From: JAJYVT01 sp035534455 | Lineage (GTDB): Bacteria; Actinomycetota; Acidimicrobiia; Acidimicrobiales; RAAP-2 | Direction: 5' to 3' | Assembly (NCBI GenBank): GCA_035534455.1 | Contig: DATLRV010000044.1 | Location: 1 to 54,739 of the forward strand | DNA length: 54,739 bases | Shown here: in pieces, positions 47,432-54,739 of the stretch | Position numbering within the stretch: the first letter of the stretch is position 1 | Layout of the letters: each line of letters starts with the position of its first letter | Notes under the pieces: generated by a model | Databases searched by the model: none | What the model saw: the letters and a program-made list of their open reading frames with translations, nothing else | What the model was told of the DNA's origin: nothing | Translations under genes and position numbers: made by a program

Positions 47432-50317
47432 ATGACCGCCGACGTGGAGACCGCCGGCACCCCGACCGGCGAGGACGAGGCCGGGCACCCGGCTCACGGC
47501 GCGGATCGGGCAGTGACGCCGGCACCGCACACCCCGGGCTCCGCACGCCGGGCGCAGGCCGTCGCCGTGACCTCCCTTGCGGCGTTGCCGCTCCTCGTGT
47601 ACGCCCTTCCGGCACTCCTCGGCCACCCCGTGGTTCCCGGCGACGACCTCACCCAGAACCTCCCGCTGCGCGAGTTGGTCGGGAACGACCTCAGGGCCGG
47701 CGCGCTCCCCACCTTCGACCCCTACGTCTGGTCCGGCGCGCCCCTGCTCGCCGGCTGGAACGCCGGTGCGGCGTACCCGCTCACGTGGCTCTTCGCCCTC
47801 GTGCCGGGCGCCGCAGCCTGGACCGTCAATCTCGTCGCCGCGTCGGCGGTCGCAGCACTCGGCACCTACGCCTTCCTGCGCGCCTCCCGGCTCGGGGTCC
47901 TCGCCAGCTGGGCCGGCGCCATGACGTTCGGGTTCGGCGGCGGCATGGTGGCCCAGGTCCCCCACGTCGGCCTCGTGATCGGCATGAGCTGGGTGCCACT
48001 GGCCCTCCTCGCCCTCCTCCGGCTCACCGAGCCGCCGGACGCCCACTCGGTCCGCGCCCGGCTCCGGTGGACGGCGGTCCTTGCCGCTGCCGTCGGTCTC
48101 GTCCTCCTCGCCGGCGAACCGCGCGCGGTGACCGACGGCGCCACCATCCTCCTCCTCTACGGCGCATGGCGCGTCGTACGGCTCGCCGCCATCTCGCGAA
48201 CGCTTGGCGCGCTCGCCGGCGGCGCGACGCTCGCCGGCGCCGTGCTGGGCGCGGGGCTCGGAGCCGTCCAGCTCGTGCCCGGTCTCGCCGCCGTCGCCAC
48301 GTCGCAGCGCGCCCACGTCAGCGCCTTCCTGTTCGGAGCCGGGACGCTACCCCTCCGCTGGCTCACCCTCCTCGGAGTGCCCGACCTGCTCGGCGGCTCG
48401 GGGTCGTTCGGGCAGCCCGTCTACTTCGCCACCTACAACCTGACCGAGATCACCGGCTACGTCGGGCTGCTCCCGCTCGCCGCCGCCGTCGCGCTGTTCG
48501 CCCGGCGTCGCCGCAGGACGTTGCCCGAGTGGCTGATCTGGGAGGTGGCCGCCGCCGCCGGGGTCCTCCTGGCGCTGGGCAACCACACGCCGCTGTGGCG
48601 CTTCCTCATCCACGTCCCGCTCATCGGCGGCCAGCGCCTCCAGAGCCGGGGGATCCTCGTGGCGGACCTCGCGCTGGCCGTTCTGCTCGCATACTGGCTG
48701 GACGGCTGGCTCCGCAGCCCGCGCCGTTCGTCGCGGTCGCTCGCGGGAGGCTCCTCGGGATCTTCGGGGGCTCGCGCGGAGGTCGTCCTCGGCACGCTGC
48801 CGGTCCTCGCGGTCGCCGGCGTGGCCGCATGGGCGTGGGTGGGGGGTGCGTCCCTCCTCCGCTGGATGGGGGTGACCACGGACACCGCGGCCCACGCGGC
48901 CGCGGTCCGCCCATGGTTGGTGCCCCCGCTGGTCCTTGCGGCGGCGGCCGTCGCGTTGGTGGTCGGGGGGGCCCGGCTCACCCCCACCGGGCGCGGCGCG
49001 GCAGCGGGGGCATTCGTCGTGGTCGACCTCTTCGTCTTCAGCGCGACCGCGGTGGTCGCCGTCGACCCGTCGTTCGGCTCCGGCGTCGCCCCGGGCGCGC
49101 TCACGTCACCGGTTCCCCATACCGCCACCCTCGGGTGGCGGTCAGCCCCAGCCGCCCGGATCCGGCCGATCCGCACACTGCACCTCTCGGGGCGCTTCGC
49201 CGTGTACGACCCCGCGCTGCTCGACGCCGCGCAACTGAGCGAGCTGGGGGTCCCGGACGCCAACACCCTCGCCGGTACGTGGTCGATCCAGGGCTACGGC
49301 TCGATCGTCGACGGGCACTACGCCGCCGCCACCGGCGTCCACGGGGTGTCGGGCACAGGACAGAACGTCTTCTCGCCACGCGCGGCCGCAGGCGGCACGT
49401 TCGACTCGCTCTCGACGAGCGCGGTGCTCGCGCCCTCCGACTACCTCCGTGCACCACCGCGGGGTGCGAACGCGACCGTGCCCGCCGGCGACGGGCCCGG
49501 CACGCGGCGACTCGCGGCCGGGGGTCGCACCACCTGGTTCCTGGGGAGTCCGATCGACGTGCGCGCGGCGCACCTCGCCCTCCGCGCGGCTGCCGGGAAC
49601 CGCAGCGTCCCGGTGGGTCGCGTCGGGCTCCTGACCGAGACCGGGCGCGTCCTCTGGGCACAGGTGCAGCCGGCCGGCGCTGGTCGAACCGGGGCGTCGT
49701 CGGCCAGCTCGCGATGGCACGCCACCTGGCCGTCGGCCACCGATGCGGTGGCCCTCGTCGTCGAGTCGCGGGACCCGATGATCGCGTCACCCCCCGTCGT
49801 CACGGACGCGGCCGGACACGCCGAGGTGCTCGCCGGCGCGTTGCAGCAGGCGATCCTCGCGCCACACTGGCGCTACGCCGGCCAAGACGGGCCGTTCACG
49901 GTGTTCGTCGACCGCAGGGCGCGCCCGCCGCTATCCCTGCACGCGCTGCCGGGCACGACGCTCGGGCGCGCCACCGTCCGCCGGCTGTCCGGGCCGGCGC
50001 TCGCGCCGACCGACGCGCTGGTCTCCTCCCCCCGCGGGGCCGACGTGGTGCGAGCCGTCGCGGCCCTCCCGGGATGGACGGCGTCGTGGACGGCGGCGTC
50101 GACGCGGGGCCGATCCGCCCACCCGCGACCGCTCACGGTCCACCGGACCGGGGTCGTCCAATCGGTGCGCGCCCCCGCCGGTCGAGGCGTCCTCTCCTGG
50201 CGTTACACCGCCCCCGGACTCCTCCTCGGCGAAGTCCTCTCCATGGCGGCGCTCGCCGTCCTCGTGGCACTCCTCGTCGTCGCGTCGAGATACGGGACGC
50301 GTCGGGCGTCGCCGTGA
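47432..50317 (+). CDS. YfhO-like multi-spanning membrane protein
   Basis: A 961-residue integral membrane protein with about ten helices in its first half, a large extracytoplasmic domain and one helix near the C-terminus (LLLGEVLSMAALAVLVALLV). The opening GDDLTQNLPLRELVGNDLRAG and WSGAPLLAGWNAGAAYPLTW follow the YfhO/GT-C pattern, including the acidic D-D motif in the first loop. Such proteins are probable lipid-linked sugar transferases involved in cell-wall or lipoteichoic-type glycosylation; the substrate is unknown. ATG 47432 starts a 45-residue polar N-terminal stretch before the first helix. Confidence 0.85.
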   Translation: MTADVETAGTPTGEDEAGHPAHGADRAVTPAPHTPGSARRAQAVAVTSLAALPLLVYALPALLGHPVVPGDDLTQNLPLRELVGNDLRAGALPTFDPYVWSGAPLLAGWNAGAAYPLTWLFALVPGAAAWTVNLVAASAVAALGTYAFLRASRLGVLASWAGAMTFGFGGGMVAQVPHVGLVIGMSWVPLALLALLRLTEPPDAHSVRARLRWTAVLAAAVGLVLLAGEPRAVTDGATILLLYGAWRVVRLAAISRTLGALAGGATLAGAVLGAGLGAVQLVPGLAAVATSQRAHVSAFLFGAGTLPLRWLTLLGVPDLLGGSGSFGQPVYFATYNLTEITGYVGLLPLAAAVALFARRRRRTLPEWLIWEVAAAAGVLLALGNHTPLWRFLIHVPLIGGQRLQSRGILVADLALAVLLAYWLDGWLRSPRRSSRSLAGGSSGSSGARAEVVLGTLPVLAVAGVAAWAWVGGASLLRWMGVTTDTAAHAAAVRPWLVPPLVLAAAAVALVVGGARLTPTGRGAAAGAFVVVDLFVFSATAVVAVDPSFGSGVAPGALTSPVPHTATLGWRSAPAARIRPIRTLHLSGRFAVYDPALLDAAQLSELGVPDANTLAGTWSIQGYGSIVDGHYAAATGVHGVSGTGQNVFSPRAAAGGTFDSLSTSAVLAPSDYLRAPPRGANATVPAGDGPGTRRLAAGGRTTWFLGSPIDVRAAHLALRAAAGNRSVPVGRVGLLTETGRVLWAQVQPAGAGRTGASSASSRWHATWPSATDAVALVVESRDPMIASPPVVTDAAGHAEVLAGALQQAILAPHWRYAGQDGPFTVFVDRRARPPLSLHALPGTTLGRATVRRLSGPALAPTDALVSSPRGADVVRAVAALPGWTASWTAASTRGRSAHPRPLTVHRTGVVQSVRAPAGRGVLSWRYTAPGLLLGEVLSMAALAVLVALLVVASRYGTRRASP

Positions 50318-50358
50318 CGCGCCCGGGGCGGCGATTCGTCGTCCCAGGGCGGCATTCG

Positions 50359-50364
50359 TACAGT
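50359..50364 (+). promoter_or_regulatory. Probable -10 element of a leaderless transcript
   Basis: TACAGT ends 7 bases before GTG 50372. Confidence 0.5.
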
Positions 50365-50371
50365 TGGGGTC

Positions 50372-50851
50372 GTGGCCAAGGACGCGGACTTCGAATTCCC
50401 CCGTGACGACGCCGACGAGCGGGAGCTCTACCTCATCTGGCTCGACTTCCTGCGCGGCGCGGTGCTACGCAACCTCTCGGGGCTGGACGAAGAGGAGGCG
50501 CACCGGCGCCCCGACGGGAAGCTCCTCCCGCTGGCGGGCATCGTCAACCACCTGATCGGCGTCGAGCGTCGCTGGATCGACGGCGGCATGCTCGGAGGCC
50601 CGGTCGTCCGGCATGAAGAGGAGTTCTTCCCGACGCTCGAACTGACCGTCGCCGAGGTGACCCGGACCTATCGGGAGCGCGGGGAGCGGACGGACCAGAT
50701 CGTGCGCGGACTTCCGCTCGACGCAGCGAACGGGCTCCGGGAGGGCACGACGCTGCGCTGGACGCTGCTCCACCTGATCAACGAGACCGCGCGCCACGCC
50801 GGACATGCTGACGCCGTGCGCGAGTTGCTCGACGGCGCGACCGGGGAGTAG
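50372..50851 (+). CDS. DinB/DUF664 family protein
   Basis: A 159-residue four-helix-bundle protein. DUF664 features: LIWLDFLRGAVLRNLSGLDE, GKLLPLAGIVNHLIGVERRW (first metal His) and LIHLINETARHAGHADAVRELLDG-type end with two more His, reading NETARHAGHAD here. The DinB-like fold binds a metal and may transfer thiols (bacillithiol/mycothiol-dependent S-transferases); this member is uncharacterised. Followed six bases later by the remnant of a luciferase-like gene. Confidence 0.88.
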   Translation: MAKDADFEFPRDDADERELYLIWLDFLRGAVLRNLSGLDEEEAHRRPDGKLLPLAGIVNHLIGVERRWIDGGMLGGPVVRHEEEFFPTLELTVAEVTRTYRERGERTDQIVRGLPLDAANGLREGTTLRWTLLHLINETARHAGHADAVRELLDGATGE

Positions 50852-50857
50852 CGCTCG

Positions 50858-51090
50858 ATGCGGCATGCCCTCTTCTTCCCGCCCTTCGGGGATCTCGCCG
50901 ACCCGTCGGTCGTGGTCGGCATCGCCCGCGACGCGGAGCAACGCGGCTGGGGCGGGATCTTCTTGGTGCGACCTGGGTCGTGCGCTCCTTCGGTGTCCAC
51001 GCCACCGCCGAAGGGGTCGTAGATGCCGCCGAACGCGGGCCGCCGGCCGCCGCCCCGGGTCGCCGTGACGACCTCGCGAACGGTACGTGA
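50858..51090 (+). pseudogene. Remnant of a luciferase-like (LLM) F420-type oxidoreductase
   Basis: From ATG 50858, 37 residues read as the start of an LLM-class oxidoreductase (MRHALFFPPFGDLADPSVVV, RDAEQRGWGGIFLV). At about 50968 the sequence jumps, in a different frame, to what looks like the C-terminus of the same family (ATWVVRSFGVHATAEGVVDA, AERGPP), ending at TGA 51088-51090. The middle, some 200 residues in normal members, is missing. An internal deletion with frameshift explains both halves. The first frame itself stops at TAG about 51020. The product, if made, cannot be functional. Confidence 0.6.
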
Positions 51091-51120
51091 CCAGCCGGTG
51101 AACTCCCGCCGGTCCGTCGC

Positions 51121-51126
51121 TAAGGT
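51121..51126 (+). promoter_or_regulatory. Probable -10 element for the PhoU-like gene
   Basis: TAAGGT ends 9 bases before GTG 51136, with no Shine-Dalgarno sequence between. GTGAAC at 51098-51103 is a possible -35. Confidence 0.45.
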
Positions 51127-51135
51127 CGGTACATC

Positions 51136-51756
51136 GTGAGCTCCGACGTCGAACAGCAGGTGCTGCGCCTCTTCGCACGGGTCACCGAGGCGCTCGCCCG
51201 AGCGACCTGGGCGCTCCTCTCCGCCGACGTGGACCTCGGGCGGTCGGTCGTGGACGAGGACCGCGAGATCGACGACCAGGTCAGCGCGACCGAAGAAGCC
51301 CTGTGGCGTGAGCTCGACGCGCCGATCGGGTCCCCCGCCGAGATCCGCCAGCTCGTTCGGCTCCTCTTCGCACTGTCCGAGCTCGAGCGGAGCGCCGATC
51401 TCGCCGAGCACATCGCTCAGCGCGCGGTGTTCGGTCTCGGAGGAGAGATGACGCCGGTGAGCCGCGGGATCGTGCAGCGCATGTCGGAGGTCGCGATCGA
51501 CATGTGGCGTGGTGCCGCGGAGCAGTACGCGAGCGGGGCCCCGGGCACCGTCGATCTCGGCGAGACAGACGAAGAGCTCGACATCCTGCACGACCGGCTG
51601 ACGTCCGAGGTGGCGACGGGCTCGATGCAGGCGCCGGTCGCCGCACAGGTGACCCTCTTGGCACGTTTCTACGAGCGGCTCGGCGACCACGCGGTCAACC
51701 TCAGCCGCCGGCTGGTCCCGCCGGATGCGCCACCCGCAGCGCCGCGGGAGACGTAA
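51136..51756 (+). CDS. phoU: PhoU-domain protein
   Basis: A 206-residue helical protein with two PhoU repeats: VVDEDREIDDQVSATEEALW with the E/D-x-x-x-D metal motif in the first, and DILHDRLTSEVATG and ARFYERLGDHAVNLSRRLV in the second. PhoU represses the phosphate two-component system and modulates Pst transport. The gene lies 4.6 kb after pstA with unrelated genes between, so it is expressed separately, probably leaderless from TAAGGT. The symbol is by family; the protein could be a divergent PhoU paralogue. Confidence 0.9.
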   Translation: MSSDVEQQVLRLFARVTEALARATWALLSADVDLGRSVVDEDREIDDQVSATEEALWRELDAPIGSPAEIRQLVRLLFALSELERSADLAEHIAQRAVFGLGGEMTPVSRGIVQRMSEVAIDMWRGAAEQYASGAPGTVDLGETDEELDILHDRLTSEVATGSMQAPVAAQVTLLARFYERLGDHAVNLSRRLVPPDAPPAAPRET

Positions 51757-51787
51757 CCGTCGCTGCACTCCCGCCCCGCCTCACCTC

Positions 51788-51816
51788 TTTACTTCAGCGG
51801 TCACATCCCGTAAGAT
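51788..51816 (+). promoter_or_regulatory. Sigma-70-type promoter
   Basis: TTTACT (51788-51793), 17 bases, TAAGAT (51811-51816). This is the best-formed -35/-10 pair seen in the window. Transcription would begin near 51823 and first reach the 36-codon ORF at 51855. Confidence 0.6.
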
Positions 51817-51854
51817 GTCCGGCTCGGCCGCGAGCAGAACGCGAGGTGACCACG

Positions 51855-51965
51855 ATGGCAGGCGGATTCGACAAGTGCCCGTCGCGTGGTCGCGTGCAGC
51901 TGACGACGGGCTCGCCGCAGGTGGGCGAGCCCCCGGCCGGGGTGCGCACGTCGCCCATGCACTGA
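51855..51965 (+). CDS. 36-residue ORF upstream of the ABC exporter
   Basis: MAGGFDKCPSRGRVQLTT and 18 further residues, ending TSPMH. ATG 51855 has GAGGTGA 5 bases upstream and sits about 30 bases after the predicted transcription start at 51823. The second half of the ORF contains a 9-bp hairpin. It could be a leader peptide controlling the exporter by attenuation, or a small exported peptide. It is not similar to anything I know, and short ORFs arise by chance at this GC content; promoter and ribosome-binding site are the reasons to list it. Confidence 0.4.
   Translation: MAGGFDKCPSRGRVQLTTGSPQVGEPPAGVRTSPMH
51908..51932 (+). terminator. 9-bp hairpin inside the small ORF (possible attenuator)
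   Basis: GGGCTCGCC (51908-51916) pairs perfectly with GGCGAGCCC (51924-51932), loop of 7. Placed between the promoter at 51788 and the exporter at 52171. Confidence 0.4.
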
Positions 51966-52170
51966 CGACGTCGCCTCACACGATGTCGCAGCGCCGGGGC
52001 TAGGCGCACCACGCACCACAGGGCGCGCGGCCTTCGGCTGCCGGGCGAACCCTGCCCGCACGCAACAGGGCGGGGCCGCATCCGCCCAGCGGGTCGGCGT
52101 CCCCCGCCGGTCCCGCCCCGACGCCTTCCATCACCACCTCTCTGCAGGCTTCTCACACGGAGTCAAACCG
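51966..52170. other. Spacer before the ABC exporter, nothing recognised
   Basis: With the parts above, 51757-52170 is a gap of 414 bases without a long gene. Beyond the promoter, small ORF and hairpin I see only GC-rich sequence, weak inverted repeats (CCCTG/CAGGG near 52060) and CTGCAGG shortly before the ATG at 52171. Confidence 0.5.
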
Positions 52171-53970
52171 ATGAGCACCGACTCGTTGTTCCCCGCATCG
52201 TCGACCAGGGACACCCTGGCCTTCTGCTGGCGCCAGGTCGGCCCCCACAAGCGCGGCATGGTCGCGGGTTGGATCCTCACGGTCTCCGCCACCCTCGTGC
52301 AGTCGGTCGCCGGCCCGTTGATCTTCGCCGCGCTGCTCACGCGGGTCGCCCAGTTGCCGCCGCACGCGTCGTTCGCCGCGACCTTCGAGCCGCTCGTCAT
52401 CGGGTACGGCCTCACGCTCGTCGCCGGCACCCTCATGTGGCGCTGGGCCGGTTGGGTGGAGTGGGGGGCCTCGTTGGGCGCGTTCGCCCACGCGCTCGTG
52501 CGGGGCTACGAGCACCTGATCAGCCTGAGCCACCGCTGGCACTCCGACCGGCCCGCCGGTGAGGTGATCTCCACCCTCGAGACCTTCTCGTGGGCGTTCG
52601 TCGACCTCCTGGACACCCTCAACTGGGGGTTCCTCCGCATCGCGGTGACGGTGCTGTCCGCGACGATCGTCCTCGCCGTCGTGGCGTGGCCCGTCGCGCT
52701 CGTGATGGCAGGGCTCGTGCTGGTCTTCTGCCTCGTGCTCAAGCAGCGCATGGCGCTCGTCGTCGCCGCGGGGAAGAAGTTCTCGGACACCCACAGCCGC
52801 GCGACGGGCGTCCTCGCGGACACGATCTCGAACCTCACGACCATCCGGACGCAATCGGCCGAGCCGCTCGAAGGACGCCACGTCGAGGCGCTCGTCGGAG
52901 AGACCGTCAAGGCGGACCTCGAGGCACGGCGAATCTTCGCGACCACCCGGCTGCAGATGGAGGGGTCCCTCGGGCTCTTCAGCTGGCTGGCCGTCCTGGT
53001 CGGCGTGCTGCTCGCGCTGCACCACGCCGCAGCTGCCGGGACGATCTACCTCATCCTTTTCTACGCAACGTCGGTGGTCGCGTCGATGGAGGAGTCCTTC
53101 GAACACATCCGCAGCTCCTCGCGCGGCCTGGGCCGTTGCGCCAAGTTCGCCGGCATCGCCGCGACCACGCCCGAGATCGTGGACGTTCCGGGGGCGCCGC
53201 CGCTCGAGGTGCCCGAGGGGAGGCTGGAGATGGCGCACGTGCGGTTCAGCTACCCCGGACGGCCAGCGCTGTTCGACGACCTCTGCCTGGCGATCGCTCC
53301 GGGCGAGCACGTCGGACTGGTCGGCTCGTCGGGTTCGGGCAAGACGACCCTCACCAAGCTCGTGCTCCGGTTCATGGACCTCGACGCGGGGTCCATCTCC
53401 GTCGACGGCCAGGACATCGCCAAGGTCACCCAATCGTCGCTGCGCCAGCACATCTCGTTCGTGCCGCAGGATCCCCAGATGCTCCACCGCACCATCGCGG
53501 AGAACATCTGCTACGGGCTCGAAGGCCTCGACGAGCCGGACCTGGACCTCGTCCAGAAGGTCGGCAGAGCCGCGCACGTGGAGGAGTTCGCGCGCCGTCT
53601 CCCGGACGGGTACCACACCGTCGTGGGCGAGCGCGGCCTGAAGCTGTCCGGTGGCCAGCGCCAGCGCGTCGCGATCGCGCAGGCCATGGCGAAGGCCGCC
53701 CCCATCCTGATCCTCGACGAAGCCACCTCTGCGCTCGACTCCGAGTCCGAGGTGCTGGTGCAAGAGGCGCTGTGGAAGTTGATGTCCGGCGCGACGGCGC
53801 TGGTCGTCGCGCACCGACTTGCCACCATCGCCCGCCTCGACCGGATCGTGGTCATCGACGAGGGCGAGATCGTGGAGCAGGGGTCGCACCGCGAGCTGCT
53901 GTCGCTCGGTGACGACGGCGTCTACGGCCGCCTCTGGCGCCATCAGTCGGGCGGGTTCCTGGCCGCATAG
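52171..53970 (+). CDS. ABC exporter, fused permease and ATPase
   Basis: A 599-residue half-transporter with six helices (about 30-320) and a C-terminal ATPase domain. The ATPase has Walker A GSSGSGKTT (about 388), Q-loop FVPQDPQML, signature LSGGQRQRV, Walker B ILILDEATSALD and H-loop VAHRL, so it is complete. Such half-transporters act as homodimers exporting lipids, peptides or drugs. No peptidase or CARF-like domain is fused. No partner subunit follows, which supports a homodimer. ATG 52171 is the first good start; it lies 205 bases after the small ORF. The substrate is unknown. Confidence 0.93.
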   Translation: MSTDSLFPASSTRDTLAFCWRQVGPHKRGMVAGWILTVSATLVQSVAGPLIFAALLTRVAQLPPHASFAATFEPLVIGYGLTLVAGTLMWRWAGWVEWGASLGAFAHALVRGYEHLISLSHRWHSDRPAGEVISTLETFSWAFVDLLDTLNWGFLRIAVTVLSATIVLAVVAWPVALVMAGLVLVFCLVLKQRMALVVAAGKKFSDTHSRATGVLADTISNLTTIRTQSAEPLEGRHVEALVGETVKADLEARRIFATTRLQMEGSLGLFSWLAVLVGVLLALHHAAAAGTIYLILFYATSVVASMEESFEHIRSSSRGLGRCAKFAGIAATTPEIVDVPGAPPLEVPEGRLEMAHVRFSYPGRPALFDDLCLAIAPGEHVGLVGSSGSGKTTLTKLVLRFMDLDAGSISVDGQDIAKVTQSSLRQHISFVPQDPQMLHRTIAENICYGLEGLDEPDLDLVQKVGRAAHVEEFARRLPDGYHTVVGERGLKLSGGQRQRVAIAQAMAKAAPILILDEATSALDSESEVLVQEALWKLMSGATALVVAHRLATIARLDRIVVIDEGEIVEQGSHRELLSLGDDGVYGRLWRHQSGGFLAA

Positions 53971-54157
53971 CGGCGCACCACGTCCCAGGTGGCCACGGCG
54001 TCGCAGACGTGCCCTGCCATGTCCGTCCGTTCCCCGGGCTCACCCGCGCCCGGACAGAGCGTCGCGCATCTTGTCGAACGCCGCGGCGGCCTTCCCCACC
54101 GACTCGAGCCCCGCAGGCTTGTCCGGACCGTCCGGGACCCGAATGGCGCCGGGACGG

Positions 54158-54739
54158 TCAGCCGAGTGAGCGGCTCTTCGGGCGGTGGGCGAGGGTGACG
54201 GTCGCTGAGTCGTGCTTGCCGCCAGAGGTCGTCCATGCGACGGTGACCCGTGTGCCGGGCGAGTAGCGGACCACGGCGAGCTGGAGTGTGACGGCCGAGC
54301 GAACGGCGTGTGTGGCGAAGGACGTGATGGTGTCACCCCGGACGATCCCGGCCTTGGCCGCAGGCGACGACGGCACGACGGTCACGACGTACGCACCCGC
54401 CGCCGGTCCCGTGGGCGAAGTCGATGTGGCGCCGGGGGCGCGGCTCGCGGGGAGGATCCCCACCCCGAGGAACCCGGCGTTCCCGGGCGCCGGGGCGATC
54501 CGCGGTGACGGGGCCTGCGTGCTGCTGCGTGCCGCGGCGGTGCCTGTGGTCCCCCACACGCTGAAGCCGATGCCGAGGCCGACGGCGACCATCGCGATCG
54601 CCCCGAGAATGCCGCCGACGATCACCCAGGGAAGCGAGTGCCGCCCAAGTGTCGACGGCGCCCTCGACGACGCCGGCGGTTGCGGCGGGGCGCCCTGCCA
54701 TCCGGGTCCCCAGCCGTAGTACCAGGGCGGACCACCCCA
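54158..54739 (-). CDS. PDZ-domain membrane protein, 5' end beyond the window
   Basis: The reading frame is open to the window edge, so the gene is incomplete at its start; 193 codons are visible. Order: a Trp/Gly/Pro/Tyr-rich cytoplasmic stretch (PPWYYGWGPGWQGAPPQPPA), one transmembrane helix (WVIVGGILGAIAMVAVGLG), a Ser/Ala/Pro linker, and a PDZ domain (GNAGFLGVGILPASR, AYVVTVVPSSPAAKAGIVRG, DTITSFATHAV). Other HtrA-like proteins have a protease domain between helix and PDZ; here the PDZ follows the helix directly, so it is a PDZ-only sensor or adaptor. The 187 bases between the exporter stop and this gene hold no convincing ORF. Confidence 0.75.
   Translation of the reverse strand, partial: WGGPPWYYGWGPGWQGAPPQPPASSRAPSTLGRHSLPWVIVGGILGAIAMVAVGLGIGFSVWGTTGTAAARSSTQAPSPRIAPAPGNAGFLGVGILPASRAPGATSTSPTGPAAGAYVVTVVPSSPAAKAGIVRGDTITSFATHAVRSAVTLQLAVVRYSPGTRVTVAWTTSGGKHDSATVTLAHRPKSRSLG

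Noticed and set aside
53943..54157. Small minus-strand frames between exporter and PDZ gene (for example MAGHVCDAVATWDVVRRYAA)
   Set aside because: The frame overlaps the end of the exporter gene, has no clear ribosome site and no continuous protein-like extension; kept as an unannotated spacer.

Overview
The window is very GC-rich DNA (about 73% in a flanking 60-base line I counted) from one bacterial chromosome, almost completely coding, with many GTG starts and 4-base ATGA/GTGA gene overlaps. Gene content and order (rimO-pgsA-cinA-thpR-recA on one strand, an actinobacterial LexA box, an MDMPI-type protein, the remains of an F420-type luciferase-like oxidoreductase, a MarP-like protease, tRNA-Ser genes around tadA) point to Actinobacteriota. 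Acidimicrobiia or a related deep class is my best guess, and that part is inference. I see no insertion sequence, phage block or CRISPR array.

Layout. 52-5442: ABC-F ATPase, trans-sulfuration enzyme, a small gene broken by a 28-base duplication, a ComF-like phosphoribosyltransferase, then on the minus strand a hexapeptide acyltransferase and a LOG-like protein. 5561-12900: DUF3048 lipoprotein, then the minus-strand block rimO, pgsA, cinA, thpR and recA, with a HigBA-like toxin-antitoxin pair between cinA and thpR and an SOS box before recA; tRNA-Ser(GCT) lies upstream of rimO. 13202-19961: tricorn-type protease, SRAP protein, NUDIX hydrolase and a CYTH-CHAD protein. 19958-24914: the most unusual region. 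A three-gene operon (membrane-anchored surface protein, sortase with a long C-terminal extension, second membrane-anchored protein) runs divergently from a gene encoding an ECF sigma factor fused to a transmembrane segment and a 220-residue low-complexity tail. 24943-32904: Lhr helicase in an operon with a patatin-like protein and a small membrane protein, then two coupled genes of unknown function. 32918-36597: typA, tRNA-Ser(TGA), tadA, tRNA-Ser(CGA), a strongly structured non-coding stretch, a cold-shock protein and a small charged protein. 36683-40955: GH15 trehalase-like enzyme, glucose dehydrogenase and MBL-fold hydrolase in one overlapping operon. 40993-46555: MarP-like protease and a phosphate transporter in the order pstB-pstS-pstC-pstA, with pstS clearly less GC-rich than its neighbours. 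46597-54739: MDMPI-type protein, YfhO-like membrane protein, DUF664 protein, a luciferase-like pseudogene, a PhoU-like protein, a 36-codon ORF with a good promoter ahead of an ABC exporter, and a partial PDZ membrane protein.

Two patterns cut across the genes. First, at least nine genes have a TANNNT -10 hexamer ending 6-9 bases before a GTG or ATG start, the arrangement expected for leaderless transcripts. Second, short tandem repeats of 15 bases recur at unrelated loci, both inside genes (five-residue repeats) and between them.

How the genes work together. The rimO-recA block serves lipid, ribosome and DNA-repair housekeeping. The pst genes plus phoU form a phosphate module split over 5 kb. 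The GH15-dehydrogenase-hydrolase operon would fit trehalose to glucose to gluconate. The sortase/sigma region looks like a self-contained cell-surface system and is the best candidate for undescribed biology.
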